64,000 nt of DNA from Jiella avicenniae (GCF_021390325.1 NZ_JAJUWU010000013.1:1-64000), one strand, 5' to 3'; numbered from the stretch's first letter, positions 49,570 through 59,997 are shown. Notes: a model not told the origin generated them from the sequence alone. Translations and numbers: made by a program.

Positions 49570-49848
49570 TCAGAAGTCGGAGATGATGCCGTTCTTCTCC
49601 CAGTCGCCGTAGCGGATCGGCTCCGGGCCGTTGCGGCCGTTCACCTCCTTCGGCCTGTCTTCGGGATCGACCGTTTCGGCCGCGCGCCTGCGGCGCCGTT
49701 CCTCTGCCTCGGCGAGCGCCCGTCTTGCCGCCGGCGTGAGTTCGCGGCGGCCGTGGCTCCCCGGCTGTTCTGAGGAAAGGCGCATCCGATCGAGGATCGC
49801 GTCCTCACGCACGGCCTTGCCGTCATTCACATTGCCGTCGTCGCTCAT
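49570..49848 (-). CDS. DUF1674 / SDHAF4-like protein
   Basis: A 92-residue protein whose C-terminal 22 residues carry the DUF1674 signature (NGRNGPEPIRYGDWEKNG then ISDF). Eukaryotic homologues (Sdh8/SDHAF4) assist flavinated succinate dehydrogenase subunit assembly. The N-terminal part is a highly charged, Arg-rich helix. In Hyphomicrobiales this gene commonly precedes htpX and rsmB; here ParDE and a small hypothetical gene intervene. Confidence 0.88.
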   Translation of the reverse strand: MSDDGNVNDGKAVREDAILDRMRLSSEQPGSHGRRELTPAARRALAEAEERRRRRAAETVDPEDRPKEVNGRNGPEPIRYGDWEKNGIISDF

Positions 49849-50021
49849 CGAATTCGTCCCTTCCGCACCAGCCGGTCGTCTGCGCAGATAGTCGCGCCCT
49901 CACGCGAGCGAAAGTGGGCACCAGCCTGGCGGAGACCCGGGATGGCTGGCGAGGCGCCGCGAAAGCGGAACGAGCGCCCCAGAATACACCCTTAACCGCT
50001 GATCCAGCGCCTGCGGCGCCG

Positions 50022-50315
50022 TCAGAACCGCTTGGGGATGTTCGCACGGTCCGGCAAAATCCGTACGATCCGTATCCCACCGCGAATTCGCGTGAAGAAA
50101 ATCAAAAAGGGATAATTTCTGACCGGGAAATAGCGAATGTCGGGTGGAAATTCCGGATAAGTCAGGCCGATCCCGGGGAAATCGTCGAGCAGGGAGAAGA
50201 GTTCGTCGAAGCGGCGCAAAACTCTTTGCGCGTGACTTACACCATAGGTAGTGGCGCCTTGAAGCCAGATCTGCTCGAGGTCGGCTCGGGCTGCCCTACT
50301 GGTTCGAACGGCCAT
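50022..50315 (-). CDS. ParE/RelE-superfamily toxin
   Basis: A 97-residue toxin: MAVRTSRAARADLEQIWLQG, VLRRFDELFSLLDDFPGIG and RYFPVRNYPFLIFFTR, with IRIVRILPDRAN at the C-terminus, matches ParE. Start 50315 overlaps the antitoxin by 20 bases, in the usual antitoxin-toxin order. ParE proteins inhibit gyrase; some relatives are ribonucleases, and the sequence does not settle which. GC content is lower than in neighbouring genes, suggesting acquisition. Confidence 0.87.
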   Translation of the reverse strand: MAVRTSRAARADLEQIWLQGATTYGVSHAQRVLRRFDELFSLLDDFPGIGLTYPEFPPDIRYFPVRNYPFLIFFTRIRGGIRIVRILPDRANIPKRF

Positions 50316-50571
50316 GCGGATACTTCGCCCGCAATTTCGCCTCGAACGCGTCGGCACCTTCCCATGGCTCGCCCGGTCCGCTCAATCCTCGTTCGAGTTC
50401 CCGGTTGAGAGCGGCGGCCTCCATTCCCGTCCGTTCCAGAATATCCGGTTCCGGGTTCTCGCCGAGGCTTCGCAAAGCTGCGTCGATCACGGCTTCTTCC
50501 GAACTGCCGACACCGCGCTCCAATGCACGGCGTACCAAAGCTTCCTGATCGGCTGTCAGTGTGATGGTCAT
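50296..50571 (-). CDS. ParD/CopG-type antitoxin
   Basis: A 91-residue protein upstream of and overlapping the ParE gene. The N-terminus TITLTADQEALVRRALERGV is a ribbon-helix-helix DNA-binding motif, followed by SSEEAVIDAALRSLGE. The C-terminal half is acidic and proline-containing and would wrap the toxin. Autoregulation by the complex is usual for the family. The pair is inserted between DUF1674 and htpX. Confidence 0.85.
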   Translation of the reverse strand: MTITLTADQEALVRRALERGVGSSEEAVIDAALRSLGENPEPDILERTGMEAAALNRELERGLSGPGEPWEGADAFEAKLRAKYPHGRSNQ

Positions 50572-50694
50572 GACGAAATCATAGGTTCCCGCTCCAGTTT
50601 CCGCCAGCCGAATCTCGAGGCGCTTCCGACGAGCCCGGAAGTGCCCGGAGAAGAATCCGCTCCTTGGCGTCCGGCCCGTGGTCCGCCTGGGCCG

Positions 50695-50970
50695 TCACTC
50701 CGCGAGTTCGCCCCAGCGCGGATCCCATTCGACGCCGACCTCCATCTCGACGAGGACTTCTGTGTCGCCGAGCATCTCGCGCTGGTTCTCGACCGTGCGG
50801 AACGCCTCTTCCGGGTCCATTTCCTCGCTCGGAAAGATCGTCGGCTCGGTGACGTCGCCGGTGTCCCGGTGCCCGACGATCATCGCCTTGACCATGTCGC
50901 CCTCCTCGACCAGGCGGACGACGATCTGGCCTTCCTCGCGCTCGCCTTCCAGGCGTCGATACTGTGCCAT
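50695..50970 (-). CDS. small acidic conserved hypothetical protein
   Basis: A 91-residue acidic protein with an AGGAG ribosome-binding site before ATG 50970. Notable segments are EEGQIVVRLVEEGDMVKAMI and the closing VEMEVGVEWDPRWGELAE. The predicted structure is mostly beta strands, with no signal peptide, membrane segment or cysteine. No family is recognised. It is divergent from htpX across ~208 bases and may share a regulatory region with it. Confidence 0.6.
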   Translation of the reverse strand: MAQYRRLEGEREEGQIVVRLVEEGDMVKAMIVGHRDTGDVTEPTIFPSEEMDPEEAFRTVENQREMLGDTEVLVEMEVGVEWDPRWGELAE

Positions 50971-51178
50971 TGTCGGTTCTCCTCGATGAAGCTATTCGAA
51001 CAGCAATCCCGCAGCGCCCGGAAGGCTCCTTGGAGGCGGGGCGGAAAAGCGTCTCCGCCGCTCGGCCGGGGCGGCAACGATCGGTCGGGAACCGTTGAAG
51101 ACCCCTTGCGACATTCCCAGATTTCAGGCGTTCGGGCGCTCTCAAGCCCCGCTTGGACGAAAGGTTCGAGGTAGCCTC

Positions 51179-52273
51179 ATGAGCATGATCAAGACGGCGA
51201 TGCTGATCGCCTTCCTCACCGCCCTGTTCATGGGGGTCGGTCTCCTGATCGGCGGGCGCGGCGGCATGATGATCGCGCTGGTCATCGCGCTCGGCATGAA
51301 CCTCTTCGCCTACTGGAACGGCGACAAGATGGTCCTGAGGATGTACGGCGCGCGCGAGGTCGACCCCCGCACGGCGCCGGAGTTCTACCGGATCGTCGAG
51401 GGGCTGGCCGGCCGTGCCGGCCTGCCGATGCCGCGGGTCTTCGTCATCGACAGCGACCAGCCCAACGCCTTCGCCACCGGCCGCAACCCGGAGAACGCCG
51501 CCGTCGCGGCCAGCACCGGGCTTCTGCGCTCCCTGAGCCAGGAGGAGATCGCCGGCGTCATGGCCCATGAGCTCGCCCATGTCGAACATCGCGACACGCT
51601 GACCATGACGATCACCGCGACGCTCGCCGGAGCGATTTCGATGCTCGCCAATTTCGGCATGTTCTTCGGCGGCAGCCGCGACAACAACAATCCGCTCGGC
51701 TTCGTCGGCGTCCTCGTCGCCATCGTCGTCGCGCCGCTGGCGGCGATGATGGTGCAGATGGCCGTCAGCCGGACGCGGGAATACGAGGCCGACCGGCGCG
51801 GCGCCGAGATCTGCGGCCAGCCCCTGTGGCTCGCCTCGGCGCTCGGCAAGATTGCCGGCGCCGTGCGCCAGCGGCCGAACTGGGGCGCCGAGCGCAATCC
51901 CGCGACGGCCCACATGTTCATCATCAATCCCTTGAACGGTCAGCGCATGGACAGCCTGTTCTCCACCCATCCGGCGACGGAAAACCGCATCGCCGCGCTC
52001 GAGGAGCTGGCGAGCGACATGGGCCGCGCGAGGCTCGATCGCCGCGACGCCGACCGGCTGGGCGCCCCGATGGGCGACGGCCGCGGGGTGGCTCGGAGCG
52101 ACGGGTGGGCGGGCGGAGGACAGTCCGCAGCGCCCCGCAGGGGCGGCAGGGCCGGCCCCTGGGACGGGCGTCCCCATGATCCGAAGAGCGACGCGAAGGA
52201 GGCGGACGGGCGCGGGCCCTGGGGTCGCGCCGGTTCGGGCCGCGGTCCCTCGCGCAAGGGGCCGTGGGGTTGA
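51179..52273 (+). CDS. htpX: inner-membrane zinc metalloprotease HtpX
   Basis: A 364-residue membrane protease of family M48, part of membrane-protein quality control. Start 51179 has GAGG seven bases upstream. Two N-terminal helices ([19 protein letters not shown] and [17 protein letters not shown]) are followed by the zinc motif [14 protein letters not shown] (HExxH), and two more helices surround [20 protein letters not shown] with the third ligand Glu in [13 protein letters not shown]. The C-terminal ~70 residues after GAPMGDG are Gly/Arg/Asp-rich, repetitive and probably disordered, longer than in E. coli HtpX. The stop overlaps the rsmB start. Confidence 0.95.
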   Translation: MSMIKTAMLIAFLTALFMGVGLLIGGRGGMMIALVIALGMNLFAYWNGDKMVLRMYGAREVDPRTAPEFYRIVEGLAGRAGLPMPRVFVIDSDQPNAFATGRNPENAAVAASTGLLRSLSQEEIAGVMAHELAHVEHRDTLTMTITATLAGAISMLANFGMFFGGSRDNNNPLGFVGVLVAIVVAPLAAMMVQMAVSRTREYEADRRGAEICGQPLWLASALGKIAGAVRQRPNWGAERNPATAHMFIINPLNGQRMDSLFSTHPATENRIAALEELASDMGRARLDRRDADRLGAPMGDGRGVARSDGWAGGGQSAAPRRGGRAGPWDGRPHDPKSDAKEADGRGPWGRAGSGRGPSRKGPWG

Positions 52274-53709
52274 ACGGGGCGAAGGGTCCGCATCCGACCG
52301 ACGGTGCCGGGAAGACGAGGAAGCCGGGGAGACCGGGCGTGGGGCGTGGGGGCAGGCCGGATCGTCCCGGCCGTCCCGCGCCTGCCGACGATCGGCCGGG
52401 CCTCGCGGTGCGGCAGGTGGCGGCGCGGCTTTTGGCCGCCGTCGTCGACAAGCAGACCTCGCTCGACGGCCTGACCGACGCCGTGACCGGCCATCCGCAT
52501 CTGCGCCAGCTCGAGCCGCGGGACCAGGCGCTGGTCAAGGCGATCCTCACCTCGGCCCTCAGGTTTCGCGGTACGATCGAGGCGGAGATTGCGGCGAGGC
52601 TCGAACGGCCGCTGCCCTCCGGGGCAGCTTCGCTGCGGCATGTCCTGCATGTCGGGGCGGCGCAGATCCTGTGCCTCGACGTGCCGGATTCGGCGGCCGT
52701 CGATCTCGCCGTCGCCAGTGCCGGTTCGGATCCGCGTGCCGCGCGCTTCTCCGGCCTCGTCAACGCCGTCCTGAGGCGGATTGCGCGGGAGGCCGGGCGC
52801 CTGCCCGACCTTCAGGCCGATCCCCGCCGGAACTGCCCGGACTGGCTGTGGAGCCGGCTCGTCGAGCAATATGGGCCGGAGCGTGCCGGCGCCATCGCAG
52901 GCGCCCATCTCGCCCGTGCGCCCATCGATCTGACGGTCAAGTCCGATGCGCAAGGCTGGGCGGCGCGCCTCGGTGGCCGGGCGATCGGGCGCCGTTCCGT
53001 GCGGCTTTCCGCGATCGAGGGGCCGATTTCGGGGCTCGATGGTTTCGACACCGGCGAATGGTGGGTGCAGGACGTCGCCGCCGCGCTCCCCGTCCAGCTG
53101 TTCGGTGACGTTGCCGGCAAGCGCGTCGGCGATCTCTGCGCCGCGCCGGGCGGCAAGACGGCGCAGCTCGCCGCCGCCGGCGCCCGGGTGACGGCGCTCG
53201 ACCAGTCGTCCTCACGCATCCGGCGGCTGAAGGAGAATCTCGGGCGTCTCGGCCTTTCCGCCGAGACGCTGACCGGGGACGTCATGGCGTTCGCCCCCGA
53301 CCACCGCTTCGAGGCGGTGCTTCTCGACGCGCCCTGCTCGTCGACCGGCACCATCCGCCGCCACCCGGACGTCGCCTATACCAAGGACGATGCGGAAATC
53401 GAAAAGCTCGCCGCTCTTCAGCTGCGCCTTCTGACCCCGGCGGCCGATCTCGTCGAACCCGGCGGCCTGCTGGTGTTTGCCAACTGCTCGATCGACGGGC
53501 GGGAAGGGGAAGACGTCGCCGCCGCCTTTCTCGAAGCCCGGCCGGACTATGCGCTGGTGCCGGTCGCTCCGGGCGAGCTGGAAGGCTTCGACTTCGCCGT
53601 CTCGCCGGACGGAATGTTGCGCACCACGCCCGAGATGCTGGGGGGCGGCGAAGCGGGCGGCGGCCTCGACGGCTTCTTCGCCGCAAGGTTCAGACGCGAA
53701 AAAGCTTGA
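52264..53709 (+). CDS. rsmB: 16S rRNA (cytosine-C5) methyltransferase RsmB-like
   Basis: A 481-residue rRNA methyltransferase that would modify C967. It uses GTG 52264 and overlaps htpX by ten bases. A Pro/Gly/Arg-rich leader of ~45 residues precedes a NusB-type RNA-binding domain ([20 protein letters not shown] to ~200). The Rossmann domain has [17 protein letters not shown]. The catalytic Cys pair lies in [17 protein letters not shown] and [15 protein letters not shown] (FANC where YATC or YSTC is usual, Cys retained). Co-translation with htpX fits the conserved gene order. Confidence 0.93.
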   Translation: MGLNGAKGPHPTDGAGKTRKPGRPGVGRGGRPDRPGRPAPADDRPGLAVRQVAARLLAAVVDKQTSLDGLTDAVTGHPHLRQLEPRDQALVKAILTSALRFRGTIEAEIAARLERPLPSGAASLRHVLHVGAAQILCLDVPDSAAVDLAVASAGSDPRAARFSGLVNAVLRRIAREAGRLPDLQADPRRNCPDWLWSRLVEQYGPERAGAIAGAHLARAPIDLTVKSDAQGWAARLGGRAIGRRSVRLSAIEGPISGLDGFDTGEWWVQDVAAALPVQLFGDVAGKRVGDLCAAPGGKTAQLAAAGARVTALDQSSSRIRRLKENLGRLGLSAETLTGDVMAFAPDHRFEAVLLDAPCSSTGTIRRHPDVAYTKDDAEIEKLAALQLRLLTPAADLVEPGGLLVFANCSIDGREGEDVAAAFLEARPDYALVPVAPGELEGFDFAVSPDGMLRTTPEMLGGGEAGGGLDGFFAARFRREKA

Positions 53710-53994
53710 TTTTCCGTAAGGTCGCGTCTCACATTCCCTTTCGGAAGCTTCGTTTCGTAAGGGTTTGTTTACCCTATTGGCAGAAACTTGGCACCAGACG
53801 AGCCACGCGGGGCCTTTGCGGGTCCGGCGCGGCGGCGCCGCGGTACGGGGATCCGATGGGATTTTCGGCGCCGACGACGCGTCGCGTGAATGAGGAGAGC
53901 GTCCTTTGTGCGTCCCGTCGGGCGCACGGCGCGAGGCCGCCCGGGCGCGTCGCGGGAACCCGGCCGGGCTGAGCATGGGGTGATCGGAGTGTCG

Positions 53995-55683
53995 ATGTCC
54001 TTGGCGGACAAGCCGCAGATCGCGGTTCTGACGATTCAGGAGGCCTGGCGCCGCCTTCGCCGGCGGCTGCGCAACGGGCCGATCCATCGTCTGCGCTTCT
54101 CCGGCGTCGGCCCCGACCGTCTCGCCGTGGTGCCGCCGACGCTGTATCAGGGCGATCCCTTCATCGCCGAGGCGATCTATGGCGGCCGCTTCCTCTTCGC
54201 CGGGCGGCTGGTGGAAGCGGGCCGGGCCTCGATCTTCCAGCTCGCGCCCCCGACCCCGGAGTTCGCCGCCGAGCTGCACGGCTTTTCCTGGCTTTCCCAC
54301 CATGCGGCCGCCGCCGACGCGCTGGCCGCGCAGAATGCCCGCGCGCTGGTTTCCGACTGGCTGCGCTATTCGGCCGGCCGTCTCGGCGGCGTGGCCTTCG
54401 AGCCGGAGGTGACGGCGCGGCGGGTGATCGCCTGGCTCAGCCATGCGGACCTTCTGCTCGGCTCGGCCGAATACGACTTCTACCGGCGGTTCCTCAAGAG
54501 CCTGACGATCCAGACCCGTTACCTCCGCTCGATCGCCCAGGAGGCGCCGGTCGGCATGCCGCGGCTGACGGTGCGCATGGCGCTGGCGCTGGCGACGCAC
54601 TGCCTGCCGGGTCCGGCGAGCCGGATGCGGGCGTCGGCCCAGCAGCTCGCCGACGAGCTCGACCGGCAGATCCTGCCCGACGGCGGCCATGTGAGCCGCG
54701 ACCCGGCGGCGCTGGCGACGATCCTCGGCGATCTCCTGCCGATCCGCGAGACGCTGCAGGGCCAGGGCCAGCCGGTGCCGAAGGGGATCTATTCGGCGAT
54801 CGACCGCATGCTGCCGGCGCTGCGCTTCTTCCGCCATACCGACGGCACGCTGGCGCTGTTCAACGGCACCGGCTGCTCGAACATGCAGCTGATGGCGGCG
54901 CTGATGCGCTTCGACGAGACGCTCGGCGAGCCGCTGTCGAATGCGCGCCATTCGGGATACCACCGGCTCGCCTCGGGCAGCACCGTGGTGATCGCCGACA
55001 CCGGCTGCCCGCCGCCGGTGGCGCTGTCGCGCAACGCCCATGCCGGAACGCTGGCCTTCGAGCTGTCCTCGGCGGCGGCGCGGATCGTCGTCAATTGCGG
55101 CTCGCCGCAGGCCGGCCAGGCGGCGCTGAAGCGGGTGTCCCGCTCGACGGCGGCCCATTCGACGGTGACGATCGGCGACCGCTCGTCCTCCCGCTTCGCC
55201 GGCCAGCCGCATCTCGACCGGTTCCTCGGCTCGCCGCTGGTGCCCGGCCCGACCGGCGTCGAGCTGGAGGAGATCGTCGGCGAAGGCGACCGCACCACCG
55301 GGTTCGAGGCGACGCACGACGGCTACGACCGCGACCTCGGCTATCTGCACAGCCGCCGCCTCGAACTCGAAAACGACGGCTGGACGCTTACCGGCCTCGA
55401 CCGGCTCACCGCGACGCGCAGGTCGCGGGCCCGGGAAGAAGCGCGCGAGGCGGCGCTGCGCTTTCATCTGCATCCGCAGGTCAGCGTCGAGACGATCGGC
55501 GACATCGCCCGGCTGTCCCTGCGCGGCCAGATCTGGCGCTTTACGGTCGATCAGCCGTTCACCATCGAGGATTCGATCCTGTTCGCCGACAGTTCCGGCC
55601 CGCGCCGAACCCTGCAGATCGTCGTCAGCGTCGATCCGGGGCTGACGCCGGAAATCGCCTGGAGCTTCGAACGCCTGTCGTGA
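53995..55683 (+). CDS. heparinase II/III-family protein
   Basis: A 562-residue protein. ATG 53995 with GGAG upstream was preferred over an earlier in-frame ATG at 53890. The N-terminal helical toroid includes FEPEVTARRVIAWLSHADLL and QTRYLRSIAQEAP, and the C-terminal beta-sandwich contains HSGYHRLASGSTVVIADTG and STAAHSTVTIGDRSSSRF. Rhizobial members of this conserved gene order lack a signal peptide, as here, so a classical secreted polysaccharide lyase role is doubtful. It may act on an intracellular or cyclic glycan. The 285 bases upstream are relatively AT-rich and promoter-like. Confidence 0.9.
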   Translation: MSLADKPQIAVLTIQEAWRRLRRRLRNGPIHRLRFSGVGPDRLAVVPPTLYQGDPFIAEAIYGGRFLFAGRLVEAGRASIFQLAPPTPEFAAELHGFSWLSHHAAAADALAAQNARALVSDWLRYSAGRLGGVAFEPEVTARRVIAWLSHADLLLGSAEYDFYRRFLKSLTIQTRYLRSIAQEAPVGMPRLTVRMALALATHCLPGPASRMRASAQQLADELDRQILPDGGHVSRDPAALATILGDLLPIRETLQGQGQPVPKGIYSAIDRMLPALRFFRHTDGTLALFNGTGCSNMQLMAALMRFDETLGEPLSNARHSGYHRLASGSTVVIADTGCPPPVALSRNAHAGTLAFELSSAAARIVVNCGSPQAGQAALKRVSRSTAAHSTVTIGDRSSSRFAGQPHLDRFLGSPLVPGPTGVELEEIVGEGDRTTGFEATHDGYDRDLGYLHSRRLELENDGWTLTGLDRLTATRRSRAREEAREAALRFHLHPQVSVETIGDIARLSLRGQIWRFTVDQPFTIEDSILFADSSGPRRTLQIVVSVDPGLTPEIAWSFERLS

Positions 55684-55755
55684 GGGCCGGCCGAAACGCC
55701 TCGGACGGGCTCGGAGGGCTGGATCTCGCCGGAAAGAAGCCCAATTGCCGGTGCC

Positions 55756-55974
55756 ATGGCGATCCGAGCGTTTCCCGTCTTCTTCGTGCTCGTCCCGCTG
55801 GTCGGTCTCGCCGGCTGCGGCGGGATGAACCGGGCCGTGACCACCCTGCCGCGGACGTTCGACGACCTCGGCGACAAGACGTCGTCGCTGCGCGGCGAGG
55901 CGGCCGGGCAACCGTCACGCGGGGTGGAGCAGGAGACGACGGGCCGGCGGGACGGCCCCGCTTCCTCGAGGTGA
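55756..55974 (+). CDS. small predicted lipoprotein
   Basis: A 72-residue protein with a lipoprotein signal peptide: MAIRAFPVFFVLVPLVGLAG-C, the lipobox being GLAGC. The mature part of ~50 residues is polar and probably disordered, starting CGGMNRAVTTLPRTFDDLG. The ribosome-binding site is weak. It lies 72 bases after the heparinase-like gene and could be co-transcribed. No function is assigned. Confidence 0.55.
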   Translation: MAIRAFPVFFVLVPLVGLAGCGGMNRAVTTLPRTFDDLGDKTSSLRGEAAGQPSRGVEQETTGRRDGPASSR

Positions 55975-56208
55975 ACCGAACGCCGGGACGAACGTTGCAG
56001 CGTCCGTCAATCCGCATTCCAATTTCCTGGATCGTGACGAGGAAAGGGTCTATCGACGCTCCGCGGTCGAAGGGGCGATGCCCGGCGAGTCCGGTCGACC
56101 GGCGGCCGAAAGGCCGCTTTCCGCGACGACCTCGACCTGTTCCAAGGATTTCGGGCCACCCGGGCGGTGACGCCCCCGTAACGGAGTACGGCCGCCGGCC
56201 GCTCGATC

Positions 56209-58128
56209 ATGATCGACACCCCCATCGGCGGGTCGAAGACCGCCCCGGTCTCCAGGTCCGGCCATCATTCCACGCGGAAGCTGACGCTCACTCTCGGCGC
56301 GCTCGGCGTCGTCTTCGGCGACATCGGCACGAGCCCCCTCTACGCCTTCAAGGTGGCGATCGACGCCACTGGGAATCCGGGCCCGGAGGCCGTCTTCGGC
56401 GTCCTGTCGCTGATCCTCTGGGCGCTCGTCCTCGTCGTCACGGCGAAATATCTGTTCTGGATCCTGCGGGTGGACAATGCCGGCGAGGGCGGCATCCTGG
56501 CGCTCGCCGCGCTGCTCCGGCTCGACCGGCCGCGCGGGCTGAAGCCGCACGCGCTCGCCCTCCTCGCCGTCGCGCTGGCCGGCGGCGCGCTGCTCTTCGG
56601 CGATGCCGTTCTCACCCCGGCGATCTCGGTGCTCTCGGCCGTCGAGGGACTCGGCGAGATCACCACCAGCCTGGACCATCTGATCGTGCCGGTGGCGCTC
56701 GTCATCATCGTCGGCCTGTTTGCCGCCCAGCTTCTCGGGGCAGGGCGGATCGGCAAGGCCTTCGGTCCGGTGATGCTCGTCTGGTTCGCCATGCTGGCGA
56801 TCTCCGGCGGGATCCAGATCGCCAGGACGCCGCAGGTGCTCGAGGCGGCCTCGCCCCATTACGCCCTGTTCTATCTCGCCGGCCATCCGGCCACCGCCGC
56901 GGCGATCTGCGGCGCCGTCTTCCTGGCGGTGACGGGTGGCGAGGCGCTCTATGCCGATCTCGGCCAGTTCGGTCGGCGAGCGATCACGAATGCGTGGATC
57001 TTCGTCGCCTTCCCGGCTCTCGTCCTCAACTATTTCGGGCAGGGCGCCCTGGTCCTGTCCGGGCGCGCCGTCGGCAGCAGCACCTTCTACGGCCTGTTCG
57101 GCGGCGCCGTCCTGCCCTTCGCGGTGATTCTGGCGACGCTCGCCTCGATCATCGCGTCCCAGGCGGTGATCACCGGAATCGCCAGCCTCGCCAGCCAATC
57201 GATGCGGCTCGACTTCCTGCCGTCTATGCGGATCCGCTATTTCTCGGCCACCAATCACCACGATCTTCTGGCGCCGGGGGTCAACACTCTCGTCGGCGTC
57301 TCAACCGCCCTCGTCGTCCTGTCCTTCGGCTCGTCGGATGCGCTGTCGAACGCCTACGGCATCGCCGTCGCCGGCGCGATGGCGAGCACCACGGCGCTCT
57401 ATCTCGCCTATCTTCTGCAGCGGAAGGGTGAAGGCGTCTGGCGCGGCTTGTCGGTCGCCGTGACCGTGCTCTTCCTCCTCCTCGACGTCGCTTTCGTCGC
57501 CGCCAATCTCGGCAAGATCGAGGGAGGCGGCCTGCTGCCGATCGGCCTTGCGAGCGCGGTGGTCTTTCTGGCGGTGTCCTGGCGGGTCGGCCAGATGCGC
57601 ATGGCGGCGCTGCAGGAGGGGGACGAGCAGAACCTGCGCGACTACGTCAAGGCCAGCGGCAACCGGCCGCCGACGACCCAGCGGGCGGCGGTCTTCCTGG
57701 TCCGGCGCGGCGCCAGCGTGCCGCGTGCGCTGGCGGAGCTCAACGAGCTCACCGAGACGCGCTTTGCCCGGACGATCCTCGTCAGCGTCCGCACCTGGGC
57801 GATCCCGCGGGTTTCGCAGGACGAGCGCATCCAGCGCAGTGAGATCCGGCCGGGGCTCGCGCGGATCGTCGTCAACGTCGGCTACATGCAGCGGATCAAC
57901 CTGCCGTCGCTGATCGCCGCCGAACTGCAGAGCCTCGGCGTCGATCCGGACGAGGCGGTCTACATCACCGGGCTGGAGCGACCGGTGCCGCCGTCGATCT
58001 TCGCAAAGCCGGAGGGCCTCGTCCTTTCCGCCTATGCGGTGATGGCGCGGCTGGCGCTCAGGCCGCCGGACCGCTTCATGCTGCCGCCCTCGCGCACCCT
58101 CGAAGTCGGCATGCCGCGCTATCTCTGA
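56209..58128 (+). CDS. kup: KUP-family potassium transporter
   Basis: Low-affinity K+/H+ symporter, 639 residues. Conserved blocks are LGALGVVFGDIGTSPLYAFK, DNAGEGGILALAALL, GDAVLTPAISVLSAVEGL, the region TGGEALYADLGQFGRRAI and LNYFGQGALVL. About twelve membrane helices (residues 25-455) precede a cytoplasmic C-terminal domain of ~180 residues ending RTLEVGMPRYL. It is complete. It lies between the heparinase-like gene and purH, which are adjacent in many relatives, so it has probably been inserted or relocated here. Confidence 0.95.
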   Translation: MIDTPIGGSKTAPVSRSGHHSTRKLTLTLGALGVVFGDIGTSPLYAFKVAIDATGNPGPEAVFGVLSLILWALVLVVTAKYLFWILRVDNAGEGGILALAALLRLDRPRGLKPHALALLAVALAGGALLFGDAVLTPAISVLSAVEGLGEITTSLDHLIVPVALVIIVGLFAAQLLGAGRIGKAFGPVMLVWFAMLAISGGIQIARTPQVLEAASPHYALFYLAGHPATAAAICGAVFLAVTGGEALYADLGQFGRRAITNAWIFVAFPALVLNYFGQGALVLSGRAVGSSTFYGLFGGAVLPFAVILATLASIIASQAVITGIASLASQSMRLDFLPSMRIRYFSATNHHDLLAPGVNTLVGVSTALVVLSFGSSDALSNAYGIAVAGAMASTTALYLAYLLQRKGEGVWRGLSVAVTVLFLLLDVAFVAANLGKIEGGGLLPIGLASAVVFLAVSWRVGQMRMAALQEGDEQNLRDYVKASGNRPPTTQRAAVFLVRRGASVPRALAELNELTETRFARTILVSVRTWAIPRVSQDERIQRSEIRPGLARIVVNVGYMQRINLPSLIAAELQSLGVDPDEAVYITGLERPVPPSIFAKPEGLVLSAYAVMARLALRPPDRFMLPPSRTLEVGMPRYL

Positions 58129-58380
58129 GCGCCTTGCCCAATGCGGCGCGGGCAGGGCGGGTCGCAAGGGCGGCGCCCGGCGCTCAGGGCGATTGCCGCC
58201 CGGCTCCGTCTTCGAGCGATTGCTCTGGCCAGGCAGGCGCGCTGCCATTGCCGCGACGCGGCGGGACGACTATCAGGGGGCAAAGTTCCCGCGCGGGGCT
58301 GCCGGGCCGCCGAAACGGCCGGCCGGTGGCGAGGCGCCGCGTGCGACACCCACCCGCCAGCCCGCCGAGGAAGCCCCGCA

Positions 58381-59997
58381 ATGTCCGTCAAAGCCAACGC
58401 CACCCCGCTGCCCGACCGCGTCCGCATCCGCCGCGCGCTGCTGTCGGTCTCCGACAAGACCGGGCTGGCCGAATTCGCGGCGGGGCTTTCGGCGCTCGGC
58501 GTCGAGCTGGTCTCGACCGGCGGGACGTCGAAGGCGCTCGCCGAGGCGGGACTCGCCGTCCGCGACGTGTCCGAACTCACCGGCTTTCCGGAAATCATGG
58601 ACGGCCGGGTGAAGACGCTGCATCCCGGCGTCCATGGCGGCCTGCTCGGCATTCGCGACGACGCGGCGCACCGGCAGGCGATGGAGGAACACGGCATCGC
58701 CGGGATCGACCTCCTCGTCGTCAATCTCTATCCCTTCGAGGAGACCCGGGCCTCCGGTGCTTCCCGTGAAACCATAGTCGAGAACATCGACATCGGCGGG
58801 CCGGCGATGATCCGCGCCGGGGCGAAGAACCACGGCTATGTGACGGTCGTCGTCGATCCGGCCGACTACGGCGAGATCCTCGCCGCCCTTCAGGCGAATG
58901 GCGGCGAAACCGATCTTCAGCTCCGCCGCCGGCTCGCCGGCCAGGCCTTCGCCCGCACGGCGGCCTATGACGCGGCGGTCTCCGGCTGGTTCGCCGGGGA
59001 TCTCGGCGAGACGACGCCGAGGCGCATCGCGATCGCCGGCGAACTGGCGGAAGCGCTGCGCTACGGCGAGAACCCGCACCAGTCGGCCGGCTTCTACCGG
59101 ACCGGGGAGAAGCGTCCCGGCGTCGCCACGGCGCGGCAAGTGCAGGGCAAGGCGCTCTCCTACAACAACATCAACGACACCGACGCCGCCTTCGAACTGG
59201 TCGGCGAGTTCGACCCGGCCCGCACCGCGGCCGTCGCCATCATCAAGCACGCCAATCCCTGCGGCGTCGCGGAAGGGAGCGACCTCGTCGCCGCCTATCG
59301 GGCGGCGCTCGCCTGCGATCCGGTCTCGGCCTTCGGCGGCATCGTCGCGCTCAACCGGCGGCTCGACGCACGCACGGCCGAGGAGATCGTCAAGGTGTTC
59401 ACGGAAGTGATCATCGCCCCCGAAGCGGACGAGGCGGCGATCGCCGTCGTCGCGGCGAAGAAGAACCTGCGCCTTCTGATCACCGGCGGTCTGCCCAACC
59501 CGCGCGCTCCGGGGCGCTTCGTCAAGTCGGTGGCCGGGGGGCTCCTCGTCCAGTCGCGCGATGCCGGCGTCGTCGACGATCTCGACCTGAAGGTGGTGAC
59601 CAAGCGGGCGCCGAGCGCGGCGGAACTGTCGGACCTGCGCTTCGCCTTCCGGGTGGCCAAGCACGTCAAGTCGAACACCATCGTCTACGCCAAGGGCGGC
59701 GCCACCGTCGGCATCGGCGCCGGCCAGATGAGCCGGGTGGATTCGGCCCGCATCGCGGCGCGCAAGGCCGAGGACGCGGCGAAGGCGGCCGGGGCGGAAA
59801 AGCCCGCCACCATCGGCTCCGTCGTCGCCTCCGACGCCTTCTTCCCCTTTGCCGACGGGTTGCTCTCGGCCGTCGAGGCGGGGGCGACCGCGGTCATCCA
59901 GCCGGGCGGCTCGATGCGCGACGACGAGGTGATCGCGGCGGCCGACGAACACGGCCTCGCCATGGTGCTGACCGGCATGCGGCATTTCCGGCACTGA
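58381..59997 (+). CDS. purH: bifunctional AICAR formyltransferase/IMP cyclohydrolase
   Basis: A 538-residue enzyme for the last two steps of IMP synthesis. GAGGAAG precedes ATG 58381. The N-terminal cyclohydrolase domain (1-200) has [26 protein letters not shown] and [16 protein letters not shown]. The C-terminal transformylase domain has [32 protein letters not shown] and the catalytic Lys-His of [11 protein letters not shown], ending [14 protein letters not shown]. All expected residues are intact. It closes the conserved DUF1674-htpX-rsmB-heparinase-purH block. Confidence 0.97.
   Translation: MSVKANATPLPDRVRIRRALLSVSDKTGLAEFAAGLSALGVELVSTGGTSKALAEAGLAVRDVSELTGFPEIMDGRVKTLHPGVHGGLLGIRDDAAHRQAMEEHGIAGIDLLVVNLYPFEETRASGASRETIVENIDIGGPAMIRAGAKNHGYVTVVVDPADYGEILAALQANGGETDLQLRRRLAGQAFARTAAYDAAVSGWFAGDLGETTPRRIAIAGELAEALRYGENPHQSAGFYRTGEKRPGVATARQVQGKALSYNNINDTDAAFELVGEFDPARTAAVAIIKHANPCGVAEGSDLVAAYRAALACDPVSAFGGIVALNRRLDARTAEEIVKVFTEVIIAPEADEAAIAVVAAKKNLRLLITGGLPNPRAPGRFVKSVAGGLLVQSRDAGVVDDLDLKVVTKRAPSAAELSDLRFAFRVAKHVKSNTIVYAKGGATVGIGAGQMSRVDSARIAARKAEDAAKAAGAEKPATIGSVVASDAFFPFADGLLSAVEAGATAVIQPGGSMRDDEVIAAADEHGLAMVLTGMRHFRH

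Noticed and set aside
51060-51178. Heat-shock (sigma-32) promoter before htpX
   Set aside because: I could not align any -35/-10 pair with acceptable spacing to the alphaproteobacterial RpoH consensus.
53212-55911. A ~900-residue minus-strand open frame opposite rsmB and the heparinase-like gene
   Set aside because: Composition is Arg/Gly/Ala-rich without domains and the sense-strand genes are well supported, so it is a GC-driven shadow.
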